The notes: generated by a model not told the origin, from the letters alone. Positions 31,023 to 41,828 are shown, numbered from the stretch's first letter. The stretch is 64,000 nucleotides of DNA from Hygrocybe punicea (GCA_963556145.1 OY744464.1:2976001-3040000); one strand, 5' to 3'. Numbers and translations are program-made.

Positions 31023-34000
31023 TTAAAACACGAGGTGATCGGGATTAACGGGATGATCGTGGGTAAAAGAGGAAGGAAGAAGGGAAAAACGATGTGGAGT
31101 TGAAATATCATATTCGTGAGAAAGGGCGGCGGAGGGGATTGGTGATGGAAGGTGATAATAATGAACAATAGGGAAAGCGTAAGGACAGAGTTTCTTGCGT
31201 GAATTGAAGTCGAGATTACCGAAGCCGGTAATATTGGTGATTTGGGCAGGTGCGATGACGGGAGAGGAAATTTCGATGATGGATGTGATGGCATCAATGG
31301 GAGCGGTTTCATAGAGATATGCGTGAGTGATGCCGGGGGGAAAGAGGTATTTGCGGAATTCGTGGTCTTTCGAACCATCACGGATGAGGGCGGCATTGTG
31401 TGGGTAAATTGCAAGTAAAATAGAAGAGGAAGAGAAAGGAGGGATAACGGAAGGGGGGAGAGTAAAAAGAGAACGAAGGGATAAAGAAGAAGGGGCGCGG
31501 GGATGTAATTTATGGAAATCATTGACGAGGTCTTGGCAATATGCAGTTTCGGATGCAGGGATCCAAGAATCTTCGTCACGAGGATAGTCGAGCCAATGTA
31601 CCAAGTAATATAATTTATTACGGCGTATGCGGGAGTCAAGGATATGTTCGATTTCGTAATGATCGTCGTTGTCGATAATATCAGGAGGTGGTCGAAGATG
31701 GTATTTCTGTTGTATGGAGGAAGAAGGCGGTTGGAATGGTGAAAGGAGAGCGACGTTAAATATGGGAAAGATCTTCCAGGTTTTCGGCAATTTCAACTTG
31801 TATGACGATGACCCGATTTTGTCGAGGACGGTAAAAGGACCGAATCTTTGATTGTCAAGCTTTTTACTTGGGCGATCTGTGGTCAGATTTTTTCCATTTA
31901 GCCAGACTTTGTCACCAGGAGAAAAGACAATTTTCTTGACATGACTGTCATACTTATCCTTCATGGTCTGTCTCGTAACGTCTGCAATTTCGCCTATTTT
32001 CTGTTGTATTGATTTCATTCGTGTGATGAAATCATTAACGGCTTCGTTTGCGATAGGAATATGCTTGTCGAAGGTGAGACCGGTCCAAGGATGTTGTCCT
32101 TGTGTGGCGAAGAAAGGGGAAGTCTTGATCGCAGATGACTCACGATTGGCTAATGCAAATTCGGCAAGGGCGAGCCATTTGTGCCAATCATCTTGTCGGT
32201 AATTGGTGAAGAAACGAAGGAAAATTTCGAGTTCTTGATTCATTCGTTCTGTTTGTCCATCAGCGCGTGGATGATATGCTGTTGTTGGACGTCCTTTGAT
32301 ACTGATCAAGGAATATAATTCAGTGATAAAACGTGAGACGAAGACCGAACCACGATCGGAGATGATGAAGCGGGGCATGCCGAAACGTTTGAAGACGTGA
32401 TCCCGGAATAAGCGTGCCCATCCTTCTGATGTCAACGTTGTATTCGTGGCGATAAAGATCGGATGTTTTGATCGTTTGTCAACGATGACCAGAATGGCAT
32501 CAAAGCCATGTGATTCAGGCAAAGGGCCAATCATGTCGACAGAAATCGTATGCCAATTATACGGTGGTACATCGTGAGGGAAAAGTTGTCCGAATTGTTT
32601 TCCTCGTCGTGGCTTATTTTGTTGACATTCGGTACAACCAATAATATACCGTTCGACGTCTTCTCGGATGGTTGGCCATGTTGTTGTCCGTGAGATCAAT
32701 TCAATTGTTTTATCACGTCCGGGATGACCTGCAGTAGGATTATCATGATGTAGGGAAATGATATTGTCGTATGTAGAGGTTGTATGAAGTATTTGTCGGA
32801 TCGTTTGTTCTGGTAATATGAATAATGAGTCAGGAAGACCGATCATACCTTCATTGTCCTTTTCTTTGGGTTTATGATCGACGCGTCGTGAAAGAAGATC
32901 GGCTTTTTTGTTCTGCGATCCCTTGCGATATAATAAACGGAAATCATAGTCTTGTAGGAACGCGATCCAACGAGCCTGTCGTCGAGTGAGATCTTGCGGT
33001 TTACGGTAATATTCGAGGTTGCGGTGGTCGGTGAAAATATCAATTTGTTCTTTTGCGCCGAGAAGAAAATGTCGCCATTCTTCGAAACTTCGTATAATCG
33101 CAAGTAATTCTTTGTCGAAGATTTGGTAATTGCGTTCTGCTGGTGTCATCGTTGTTGACATGTATGCAACAGGGCGGAAAAGACCGTCGGGTTGTTCTTG
33201 AGACAGGATAGCACCGATTGCATAGTCTGATGCGTCACATTCGATGGTGAATTTCTTATCGGGGACAGGTAATACGAGGATAGGATCGGTAGTAATGATG
33301 GTTTTCAATCGATCGAATGCATTTTGTTGTTCTTCTGTCCAATCCCATTTTGCTTTTCCCGTTAATTTATGTAATGGGCTTGCGATCTGTGAGAAGTTTT
33401 CAACGAAACGACGATAGAAATTCAGGAAACCAATGAATCGTTGTAATTCGGTTTGGTTTGTCGGAACGGGCCAATCAGTAATGGCATTGGTTTTGATGGG
33501 ATCCATCTGAACTTGGCCATCCCCGACAATAAGTCCAAGATAATCGACCTTTTCCTTGTCGAATGTACATTTCTTTGGTTTCAGGAAAAGATTGTTCTCT
33601 CGGAAGATCTTCAGAACTTGTTTCGTTCGTCTCTGATTTTCTTCGAGGGATTTAGAGAAAATCAAGATGTCATCCATGTATACCAATAACCATCCTTCAC
33701 GTATTTCGTATCGGAAAACGTGATTCATCAACCGTTGAAATGTCGGCGGTGAATTCTTCAAGCCAAAGAACATGACCGTTGGTTCGAATAATCCTTTTGG
33801 TGTCAGAAAAGCGGCTTTATGCTCATCGCCTTCTTTGATACGGACATTGTTGAATCCCCATCGTACGTCCAATTTCGTAAAATATTTGGCTTCGGCCAAT
33901 TGATTGATTATGTCGTTGATCAGCGGTAATGGGTATTTGTCATTGATTGTCCATGAATTTAACCATCGATAATCCTGAATTGGTCGTCGTTCGGCGGCAT

Positions 34001-35303
34001 CTTTCTTCGATACAAAGAAGAAAGGAGATGCGTAAGGTGATTTGGAAGGACGAATTCGTCCAGTTTTCAGATTTTCGTCTAAGAACTTGTCGAGGTCTTG
34101 TTTCTCGATTGGTGACAACGGATACAATTTACAATCATGATGATCCGGTGCATCTGGTTTTAACGTTATGGCATGATCCCACGGTTTTCGTGCCGGTAAT
34201 TCATCGAAACCGGATGGTTCGAAAACGTCGCGATATTCATGGTATGTTTCAGGTACCAATTCCTCAAACGTCTTTTCTTTTTGCTGTTCTTGTGCCTTGA
34301 TGGCGAGTTCTGTTGATTTCGTCATGAATGAGCAAAAGTGTATGGGATTCATTGTTTCTTCCATAACTTGATCGAACCAAAGGGGTCGTTCCCAAACTAC
34401 CGTATCAAATTCAGTTGAACGTATTGTTGTTGACGTTCCGCAACCAGAAAGACATCGAGAAAATTTGATCTCGTTTTCTTGCCAATCGATTTCTGGGTTA
34501 TGCTTCGTCAACCAATCGTAGCCGAGGAAAATGTCCATCTTGGCCAATGTTGTTACCACGAAACGGAGTAATTCTTGATGATCACCGATACGCATTTGCA
34601 ATTCACAATATTCCGTGATCTGTCCTGTTTTTGGTTGTGTTCCATCACTCATATAGGAATTGAACGGATTCAGGTATGGTTTTGTCGGAATGTTGTGTGC
34701 TTTGACGTATCCGACATCGATGGCGCAAATAGTACATCCGCAGTCAATCAGACCCGTCATAGGATATTGTCGTCCATCCTGTGGAACGGAGACAAAACCA
34801 TGAACCAATAAGGCCATACGGAGTTCGGAATCCTTTTGTGTTATAGCTCGTATCGGTTCCATTATCCGTGGTTCTTGCGGTGAATCCTGTGGCATGTTTT
34901 GTACTAACCATTGTACTGCTTCTGCGATAGGTCGTCGATTAAGCGTTAAGACGAGTCCTGGTGAAATCTTGTCCGTCCATTGACCATGGATGTCCCAATT
35001 ATTCAAGATATCAAGGGCATATCCCATCGTAATCGAGCGCATAGCAACGATTGTTTCCATTGCATTGAATTCGGATTCGATTATCGTTTTTCTTTTCTGG
35101 GGTTCGGTCTTCTTTTCTTCATTTACAACATGGGTATCTTGCCACGTGTTGCTTTCCTCTTTCAGCTCTGATGTCGGTGTTTGTTTCAATTCGTTGCGGA
35201 GGACTTTGAGTTTGGTGAAAATGTTGTCAAATTGTTTACATACGTATACATCTTTCTCGAGTCGTGCGATCGTGGCCTCCTGCGCTTCACGTCGCTTCAT
35301 CAA
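31023..35303 (-). CDS. pol: Pol of C1: PR-RT-RNase H-IN-chromodomain plus C-terminal ASCH/PUA-like domain
   Basis: One open frame of 1426 codons, entered by -1 frameshift from gag. It begins with a basic/coiled segment, then aspartic protease (LIDCGCTICAID, about residue 187), RT (YRWLNSWTINDKYPLP, LLVYMDDILIFSKS), RNase H (IECDASDYAIGAIL) and integrase. Integrase shows HHDNPTAGHPGRDKT with CTECQQNK, then VDMIGPLPES, ISDRGSVFVS and YHPRADGQTERMNQ. A chromodomain covers about 1215-1267 (HYEIEHILDSRIRR, YYLVHWLDYPRDEDSW). After a serine-rich linker, residues about 1294-1395 (roughly 31120-31424) look like an ASCH/PUA-like fold: ILLAIYPHNAALIRDGSK, HEFRKYLFPPG, YLYETAPIDAI, GFGNLDFNSRK and YAFPIVHYYHLPSPIP. 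The last assignment is my inference. Confidence 0.93.
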   Translation of the reverse strand: MMKRREAQEATIARLEKDVYVCKQFDNIFTKLKVLRNELKQTPTSELKEESNTWQDTHVVNEEKKTEPQKRKTIIESEFNAMETIVAMRSITMGYALDILNNWDIHGQWTDKISPGLVLTLNRRPIAEAVQWLVQNMPQDSPQEPRIMEPIRAITQKDSELRMALLVHGFVSVPQDGRQYPMTGLIDCGCTICAIDVGYVKAHNIPTKPYLNPFNSYMSDGTQPKTGQITEYCELQMRIGDHQELLRFVVTTLAKMDIFLGYDWLTKHNPEIDWQENEIKFSRCLSGCGTSTTIRSTEFDTVVWERPLWFDQVMEETMNPIHFCSFMTKSTELAIKAQEQQKEKTFEELVPETYHEYRDVFEPSGFDELPARKPWDHAITLKPDAPDHHDCKLYPLSPIEKQDLDKFLDENLKTGRIRPSKSPYASPFFFVSKKDAAERRPIQDYRWLNSWTINDKYPLPLINDIINQLAEAKYFTKLDVRWGFNNVRIKEGDEHKAAFLTPKGLFEPTVMFFGLKNSPPTFQRLMNHVFRYEIREGWLLVYMDDILIFSKSLEENQRRTKQVLKIFRENNLFLKPKKCTFDKEKVDYLGLIVGDGQVQMDPIKTNAITDWPVPTNQTELQRFIGFLNFYRRFVENFSQIASPLHKLTGKAKWDWTEEQQNAFDRLKTIITTDPILVLPVPDKKFTIECDASDYAIGAILSQEQPDGLFRPVAYMSTTMTPAERNYQIFDKELLAIIRSFEEWRHFLLGAKEQIDIFTDHRNLEYYRKPQDLTRRQARWIAFLQDYDFRLLYRKGSQNKKADLLSRRVDHKPKEKDNEGMIGLPDSLFILPEQTIRQILHTTSTYDNIISLHHDNPTAGHPGRDKTIELISRTTTWPTIREDVERYIIGCTECQQNKPRRGKQFGQLFPHDVPPYNWHTISVDMIGPLPESHGFDAILVIVDKRSKHPIFIATNTTLTSEGWARLFRDHVFKRFGMPRFIISDRGSVFVSRFITELYSLISIKGRPTTAYHPRADGQTERMNQELEIFLRFFTNYRQDDWHKWLALAEFALANRESSAIKTSPFFATQGQHPWTGLTFDKHIPIANEAVNDFITRMKSIQQKIGEIADVTRQTMKDKYDSHVKKIVFSPGDKVWLNGKNLTTDRPSKKLDNQRFGPFTVLDKIGSSSYKLKLPKTWKIFPIFNVALLSPFQPPSSSIQQKYHLRPPPDIIDNDDHYEIEHILDSRIRRNKLYYLVHWLDYPRDEDSWIPASETAYCQDLVNDFHKLHPRAPSSLSLRSLFTLPPSVIPPFSSSSILLAIYPHNAALIRDGSKDHEFRKYLFPPGITHAYLYETAPIDAITSIIEISSPVIAPAQITNITGFGNLDFNSRKKLCPYAFPIVHYYHLPSPIPSAALSHEYDISTPHRFSLLPSSFTHDHPVNPDHLVF

Positions 35304-36313
35304 AAACCCTCTTGCTTCAATTTCAACGCCGTCAACTCATCCATCAATGCGGCAATCCGGGCGTCTTTGCCATCGTCTTGCTGTTGTCTCGGTGTTTGTT
35401 GAACGGTCTCCATGGAACGAATCTGTTGCCGTCCTTGTTGTTCCGGACAGTTACGTGAGATATGTCCGGGTTGTCGACATTTAAAACAAATTCCTTTCTT
35501 CATGAAATCCAACCGTTGTTCATCTGTCAAGCGGGTAAACGTTTGTCGCTGAGGTAACGTTTGCCGTTTATCGATGTCCATCGGGACAGATTCCGACTGT
35601 GGGCGAGGTACTGATGTTTGTTGTGTTCGAGGAGTAGTCGATGTGGTTGCCGCGTTTGGATTGTATCGCGTTTTTGTGGGTAGATTCATCGATCGTACTT
35701 GTTCCTGGCGATGTCGCCATTGTTGATCAAGTCTGACCGTTTGTTCGCGCCATTCCTCGATGGTGGTTGGGATCATCATCCCAGTATAGATTTGATCGAT
35801 CAATGGTTTGTTCATGTGGAGTTCGACGAGTTGAATGAGGTAACTCTCGTTGAACATTTCGCTCAGCCCAGCAAGACGTCGGAGAGTATCAAACTCGATC
35901 CAGAATTCGTCTGCTGTCATCTTTCCTTGACGTAAGTCGTTCAACTTTGTCAATGCGTCCTTCTTCTGATCCGGTTTTTCAAAGTGACGTCTAAATTCCT
36001 TCGTGAAGTCGTCCAGACTTCCGAAGTTGACGGGGTCGTGCTGCAAGGCAATGTCGACGTACTCGTCCGCCCATCGTCCGGCGAGTCCGCCTTGCAAATA
36101 CGAGAGGATAAAAAGGATTTGTTTCTCCTCTGAATCAAAAGCGGTTCTGTTTGCTCGGATATAGATATGGGCACTTCGGAGGAACGTTTTGAATCCCGCC
36201 TTGTTTCCATCGTATTTAGCCGGCGGAGCGATATGAGATTTGGGAGATGATGGGGCTGCGGGTGCAACAGTGGTGGTGTCTTGGATTTCATGGTTTTCTT
36301 CGGTGTCTGACAT
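35300..36313 (-). CDS. gag: Gag of C1
   Basis: 337 residues, starting MSDTEENHEIQDTTTV. The capsid-like part includes KYDGNKAGFKTFLRSA and FDEEKQ-like SEEKQILFILSYLQGG. A CCHC knuckle CFKCRQPGHISRNC lies near residue 275. The last codons are GAG GGT TTT TGA, which form the -1 slippery site. Intact. Confidence 0.93.
   Translation of the reverse strand: MSDTEENHEIQDTTTVAPAAPSSPKSHIAPPAKYDGNKAGFKTFLRSAHIYIRANRTAFDSEEKQILFILSYLQGGLAGRWADEYVDIALQHDPVNFGSLDDFTKEFRRHFEKPDQKKDALTKLNDLRQGKMTADEFWIEFDTLRRLAGLSEMFNESYLIQLVELHMNKPLIDQIYTGMMIPTTIEEWREQTVRLDQQWRHRQEQVRSMNLPTKTRYNPNAATTSTTPRTQQTSVPRPQSESVPMDIDKRQTLPQRQTFTRLTDEQRLDFMKKGICFKCRQPGHISRNCPEQQGRQQIRSMETVQQTPRQQQDDGKDARIAALMDELTALKLKQEGF
35303..35309 (-). 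promoter_or_regulatory. -1 ribosomal frameshift site between gag and pol of C1
   Basis: GGGTTTT fits the X XXY YYZ rule in the gag frame (G GGT TTT) and is followed at once by the gag stop TGA. Pol continues in the -1 frame. The same heptamer and stop occur in C2 at 42606-42615. Confidence 0.7.
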
Positions 36314-36546
36314 TCTGGTGTGTATGTGTGTTTGATGGTGAAGAGCAAGTGTTGAAGCAGAAAATGATGGCGGGGGGAAAGACGGGGGTCGGAAGGTAGT
36401 TTGTTCTGCGACGTAGTGGTCGAAATCGTCGTCAGAGGAATCTGACGTCTCGGGTGCAAGATGGTATTCGTCGTCGTGTTCCCAGTTTGGGGTTCGGTAT
36501 CGTCGAGGTTCCAGGTTGTTTTGGTTCGTTGTCGGGGGAGTAGAGA

Positions 36547-36557
36547 AAGTTTAGTCT
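36547..36557 (-). promoter_or_regulatory. Self-priming primer-binding site of C1
   Basis: The minus strand carries AGACTAAACTT two bases after the 5' LTR. It is complementary over 11 bases to AAGTTTAGTCT in the LTR (36702-36712), 34 bases downstream of TATTTAAT (36739-36746). Confidence 0.7.
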
Positions 36558-36559
36558 TA

Positions 36560-37121
36560 TGTTACGGATCGCTGTTCTTATAGCGGACTCCGGCAACAAA
36601 GAACCAAACGAGGATGGTTGATAAAGCGAGGAGTGGATACAAACAAATGTATGAAGAGGGAGGAGTCTAGGTGTCTGGTAGCAATCGGGGGAAGAGTAGC
36701 TAGACTAAACTTAAGGTTATTGACTACAATTGTCCGTGATTAAATACTGTCGAACGACTTCAGGGCTGGCTTCTTCGTCATGTGTGGCTGCGTCGAGGAT
36801 AAGCTCCGAGATGAACGGCGTCTTCGTGTACCTTGTGGTCTGTGCGTTTTAGGGTGCCAACGTGGTGGCCATCGGCTGCGTTGCATGTCAGGTGTCAATA
36901 GACAGCTGATCCGGTGATTATGCTGTGCGGTATTGTTAAGGGCTTGTAACAACGTGTATGATGTATCGGCGGCGATCGGATGATGAGGGTAGTCATGCGG
37001 ATTCGGATATCGTCGTTGATTGTCGTCGATGATGTTCTGGACCCAAGTTATGACGTTGTTTTGTGACGTGGTGTCAGAGTCGGGGTCAGAAACGGGGGTT
37101 AGATCGGGGTAAAAGGTAACA
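36560..37121 (-). repeat. 5' LTR of C1
   Basis: 562 bases, read as identical to 29998-30559. It contains the promoter and predicted R start described with the primer-binding site. Confidence 0.92.
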
Positions 37122-38004
37122 GTAAGATGGGGCATGTTGAGGTGGCATGAGGACTGGTGCTGCCCAGCAATGAGACAGATGCATGGGTGTTGGGTAGCAT
37201 GCCAACATGACTCCAATTGTGAGGGGGAAGAGGGAAATGTATGTTTTTGGAGAATTGGCTGATGGGCACAGGTGGAATGCCAGAGAGAGACATCTAATAT
37301 GATCCTCGTTCTGTATCCCATGATTAATCTGAGGGATTTCAGAGGGGAGAACACCGGTATGGTGGCCCAGGAGAGTAGTCATTGTAGCCATCTTCGCCAT
37401 CTTGAATTGGTATCTGTTACGTTTCCAACTCCGCTTCCAACCCCGATGCCCATTCCGATACCCACCATGACAATTCTGCACTGCACACCTTCCTTTTTTA
37501 TTTCTTTTTGTCCTTTGTCTTCTTTTCAATGTCATTGTTTCTTCTTTCAGACATCCTTGTATTTTCTTATTCTTGTTCTCTTTTTGTCCCTTCTTCTAGA
37601 ACAATCCAGGCCAACCATGGACATATCCCACGTGACCTTGTTGTACCCGAATAGTCTCCTTGCCGACAGACATCATCGCTATTGTCTTTTCCCTTGCCCT
37701 GACATATTGTTGACTTCATCCCACAACAAACCGATACACAATGGCTGTACTCCCGACACAGCTCATTACTGTTATTGTTATTGGCAGCATTGCCATCACC
37801 TTCCTGATCGGTTTCTACTTTGTTATGATCAATCTTTGGCATCAGCACCGAAACCCTTCCGCCATTGATACTTCTGACTTCCACCTCAACAATATCTCAC
37901 CACATAATTGACAATTGCCATTCTCGGATATATGGTTTCCACTTTCGTATTCCGTGCCTACCATTATCCTCCCTGACGATCCGACGACATTCCTCACCTG
38001 TATG

Positions 38005-38579
38005 AGGACCCCCGATTATCTCTACCAAGGCCAGATCACAAAAACTCGAATTTTGATTTTCATGTCCGGATAAAAAATGGCCAATTTTGGCCAATTTTGT
38101 CCGGACTTTGATCTGGCCTGCCAATTTCAGTAAATTTTGTCCGGATTAGCGATCTAGCCTACTAGGAAGGCGGAATTTCATACTTCTTGGATCCTTGGTG
38201 TAGATTCATGAACATCTTGGTGTTCTCCACCGAAAGCGAAATGTTACCTTTAGATAAAGATTTCACACCAGATTGGAGATTCAGTAGACAGAGGATTGAG
38301 ATTGAGGGTAACAAAGCATAATGCTTCGTTTGCATGCGAGCTGTGACCTCCGGGATGGCTCGAAATTAATTATTAATCAATTAAAATTTCTTGCAATGTC
38401 CCCTTGTCCGGATTTCTAACTGGCCTCAGGTAGCTGGGGGTCTCCCTGTCCGGACTTTGGAACTGGCATTTTTGCCACCTGGAGCGGTTTTGTCCGGACT
38501 TTACCCTGGCATTTTGTGCTAAAACCTCAAAATTTGTCCGGATTTTGATCTGGCCTTAGTAGAGATAATCGGGGGTCCT
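38005..38579. mobile_element. hAT-type MITE in the B solo LTR (575 bp)
   Basis: Inverted ends AGGACCCCCGATTATCTCTA, with a perfect 8-base duplication CCTGTATG (37997-38004 and 38580-38587). The interior repeats TGTCCGGA/TTTTGTCCGG several times near both ends, a pattern typical of transposase-binding subterminal repeats. No coding capacity. Confidence 0.92.
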
Positions 38580-39112
38580 CCTGTATGTGAACTCTGAACA
38601 ATCCCCGATCACAAGACATTTCACTGTTCTCTCTAATCCAACCATCGCCAAAGCACATACCTTCAGACTTCGACCACAGACCATACGACTTCCCAATACA
38701 GTGAACCAACCCCTATCGTATATTGTTCGCATGACATCGCTTCATTGCAGCACCTGACATCTTATTCCCACAGCTTGTCACTCATGCCATGACTCGAAAC
38801 CTGGACCCACATTCATTTATCCTTTTCTATCTATAACCTTGATACCTCCCACACTCGTTTACAACAATACCCTTTCTTGGACGAATACCAACATCAGGTG
38901 GACCACGTTGTTCTACACACAGGACAAGACATCACCCCTCAATACGTCATTGACACAGACATTGTCATCCGGTACAGCTTATGCTGTTCACATGTCTGAC
39001 CTCGACTATCCCACCATCCTAGTTGGTTTTCCCTCCATACATTCCTTTGTTTTCCTTTATACCGACCTTGTCGCTATATCCCCGCTACCTCAAGACACTC
39101 TCATCACCAATC

Positions 39113-39678
39113 TGTTACGTTTTACCCCGATTTAACCCCCGCTTCCGACCCCGACGTCCCTGACTCGACGTCACAAGACAATATCATAACCTGGGTCCGG
39201 AACATCGTCGAAGACAACCAACGATGATATCCCAATCCTCATGATTACCCTCATCAACTTATCACCGCCGATACATCATACACGTTGATTCAAGCACTTA
39301 ATAATACCGCGCAACACAATCATCGGATCAGCTGTCTGCTGACACCGGACCTGCAACACAGCCATTGGCCACCTCGTTGGCACCCCAAAACGCATAGACC
39401 ACGAAGCCAAGCAAGACGCCGTTCATCCCGGAGCTTGTCCTCCACGCAGCCACGCATGACGAAGAAGCCGACCCTGAAGTTGTTCACCAGTATATAATCA
39501 TTGACATTCGTAGTCAGTATCCTTAAGTTTAGTATAGCTACTCTTCCCCCGATCGCTACCACGAAACCCAGATACCTCTCCTCTTTCATCTGCTTGTACT
39601 CGCTTTCTTCCATAAACACATCCTCGTTTGGTTTATTGTTGCCGGAGTTCGCCGCCATAAGAACAGTGATCCGTAACA
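39113..39678 (+). repeat. 5' LTR of C2 with TATA and predicted R start
   Basis: TATATAAT (39491-39498) precedes AAGTTTAGTAT (39525-39535) by 34 bases. The latter pairs with the primer-binding site after the LTR. Confidence 0.9.
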
Positions 39679-39680
39679 TA

Positions 39681-39691
39681 ATACTAAACTT
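39681..39691 (+). promoter_or_regulatory. Self-priming primer-binding site of C2
   Basis: ATACTAAACTT starts two bases after the LTR and is complementary over 11 bases to AAGTTTAGTAT in the LTR. C1 has C/G where C2 has A/T at the same pair, so the pairing is kept by covariation. Confidence 0.7.
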
Positions 39692-40163
39692 GTCTCTACT
39701 CTCTCGACAATAAACCAAGACATCCTGGAACCCCGACGATACCGAACCCCAGATTCAGAACACGACGACGAATACCATCTCGCACCCGAAACGTCAGATT
39801 CCTCTGACGACGACTTCGACCAATACGTCGCAACACAGACTAGTGTCCGAACCGCGCCTTTCCCCTCGTCATCATTTCCTCCTTCAACAACTACTTCTCA
39901 CCATCAACCTCAATTCCAAACCCAAACCAGAATGTCAGACACCGAAGAAAACCACGAAACCCAAGACACCACCACTGTTGCACCCGCGGCCCCGTCGCCT
40001 CCAAAATCTCATATTGCTCCGCCAACTAAGTACGATGGGAACAAAGAAGGATTCAAAACATTCTTCCGCAGTGCCTTCATCTACATCCGTGCAAACAGAG
40101 CTGCATTCGACAGTGAAGAAAAGCAAATCCTTTTTATCCTCTCGTACCTGCAAGGTGGACTCG

Positions 40164-41828
40164 TGTTACATTTCCAACTCCGCTTCCGACCCCGATGCCC
40201 ATTCCAATACCCACCATGACGATTCTGCACTGCACACCTTCCTTTTTCATTTCTTTTTGTCCTTTGTATTCTTTTCAACGTCGTTGTTTCTTCATTCGGA
40301 CATCCTTGTATTTTCTTGTCCTTGTTCTCTTTTCTTCTAGAACAATCCAGACCGACCATGGACACATCCCCACGTTACCTTGCTGTACCCGAATAGTCTC
40401 CTTGCCGACGGACATCATTGCTATTGTCTTTTCCCTCACCCTGACATATTGTTGACTTCATCCCACGACAAACCGATTCACAATGGCTGTACTCCCAACA
40501 CAGCTAATTACCGTAATCATCATTGGCAGTATCGCCATCACCTTCCTGATCGGTTTTTACCTTGTTATGATCTATCTTTGGCATCGGTACCGAAACCCTT
40601 CTGCCATCGATACTTCCGACTTCCACCTCGACAATATATCGACACGTAATTGACAATTGCCATACCTGGATATATGGTTTCCACTTTCGTACCCTGTGCC
40701 TACCATTATCCTCCCTGACGATCCGACGACATTCCTCACCTGCATGCGAACTCTGAACAATCCCCGATCACAAGACATTTCACTGTTCTCTCTAATCCGA
40801 CCATCGCCGAAGCACATTCTTTTGGACTTCGACCACAGACCATACGACTTCCCAAACAGTGAACCAACCCCTATCGCATATTGTTCGCACGACATCGCTT
40901 CATTGCAGTACCCGACGACTTGTTCCCACAGCTTGTCACCTGTGCCATGACTCGAAACCTGGACCCACATTCATTTACCCTTTTCCATCTATAACCTTGA
41001 TATCTCCCACACTCGTTTACAACAATACCCTTTCTTGGATGAATACCAACATCAGGTGGACTGCATTGTTCCACAGACAGGACAAGACATCACCCCTCGA
41101 TACGTCATTGACACAGACATCGTCATCCGGTACAGCTTATGCTGTTCACATGTCTGACCTCGACTATCCCACCATCCTAGTTGGTTTTCCCTCCATACAT
41201 TCCTTTGTTTTCCTTTATACCGACCTTGTCGCTATGTCCCTGCTACCTCAAGACACTCTCATCACCAATCCTACACTGGACGATACCCATCTTCGACCCG
41301 ACCATGCAATGCACTTGCCAAACTGCGTACTTGCCCATTACAGCAAGTGTAGACCCCGAATTGGCAATTCTGCATGTCACATGATCCGATGACAAATCAT
41401 CCGAGTCATCTGGACCTCTTCTATCCTCAACGACACCCGGGCCTCCAGTTGGATCGCGAGAACATCGACATGAGGACGCCTCATGTACGCCTCATGGTGA
41501 ACACATGGTAGAGTTGGACATGTTGTGGCTTCATGGTTGTATTTCTATTTACCTCCCCTCAAGACCAGTCACTATATATACTGTTCTTGTTGTTGGTTCG
41601 GACTTTTTCTTCTTTTCCTTTCTTTACGTTTAGTCTGGTTCTTGGGGCAGACTCATCTTGTTTTGGGTAACCCCCACGGCTCGCAATGACACTAGACCTT
41701 GACCCCCCCTGTTAGCAGTGTTGTCTTAGCTATAAGCAACAATGAAAACTGCTGTCTTCTCCCCTGGAAACCCCCCTCTTAGTTAAGTTGATTGTTGCCG
41801 GAGCCCGCTGCAGAAGCGATCCGTAACA
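40164..41828 (+). mobile_element. Solo LTR of family B, copy 3 (1665 bp)
   Basis: Starts TGTTACATTTCCAACTCC, ends GATCCGTAACA. The duplication is ACTCG (40159-40163 and 41829-41833) within gag of C2. It is one of the best preserved copies, with the membrane frame LPTQLITVIIIGSIAITFLI at about 40494-40553. Confidence 0.93.

Larger units (their letters stand above)
29998..37121 (-). mobile_element. Full-length Ty3/Gypsy chromovirus, family C, copy C1 (apparently intact)
   Basis: The 7124-base element has 562-base LTRs (29998-30559 and 36560-37121) that read as identical, and a perfect duplication GTAAG (29993-29997 and 37122-37126). Gag, Pol and a third frame are all open. PBS, slippery site, TATA box and a G-rich tract before the 3' LTR are present. 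It is the best candidate in the window for a currently active element. Confidence 0.95.

Noticed and set aside
36740..37354. 204-codon frame over the 5' LTR of C1 and flank.
   Set aside because: Its C-terminal part is the LTR copy of the third frame; the N-terminal part is unrelated flanking DNA, so it is not a gene.
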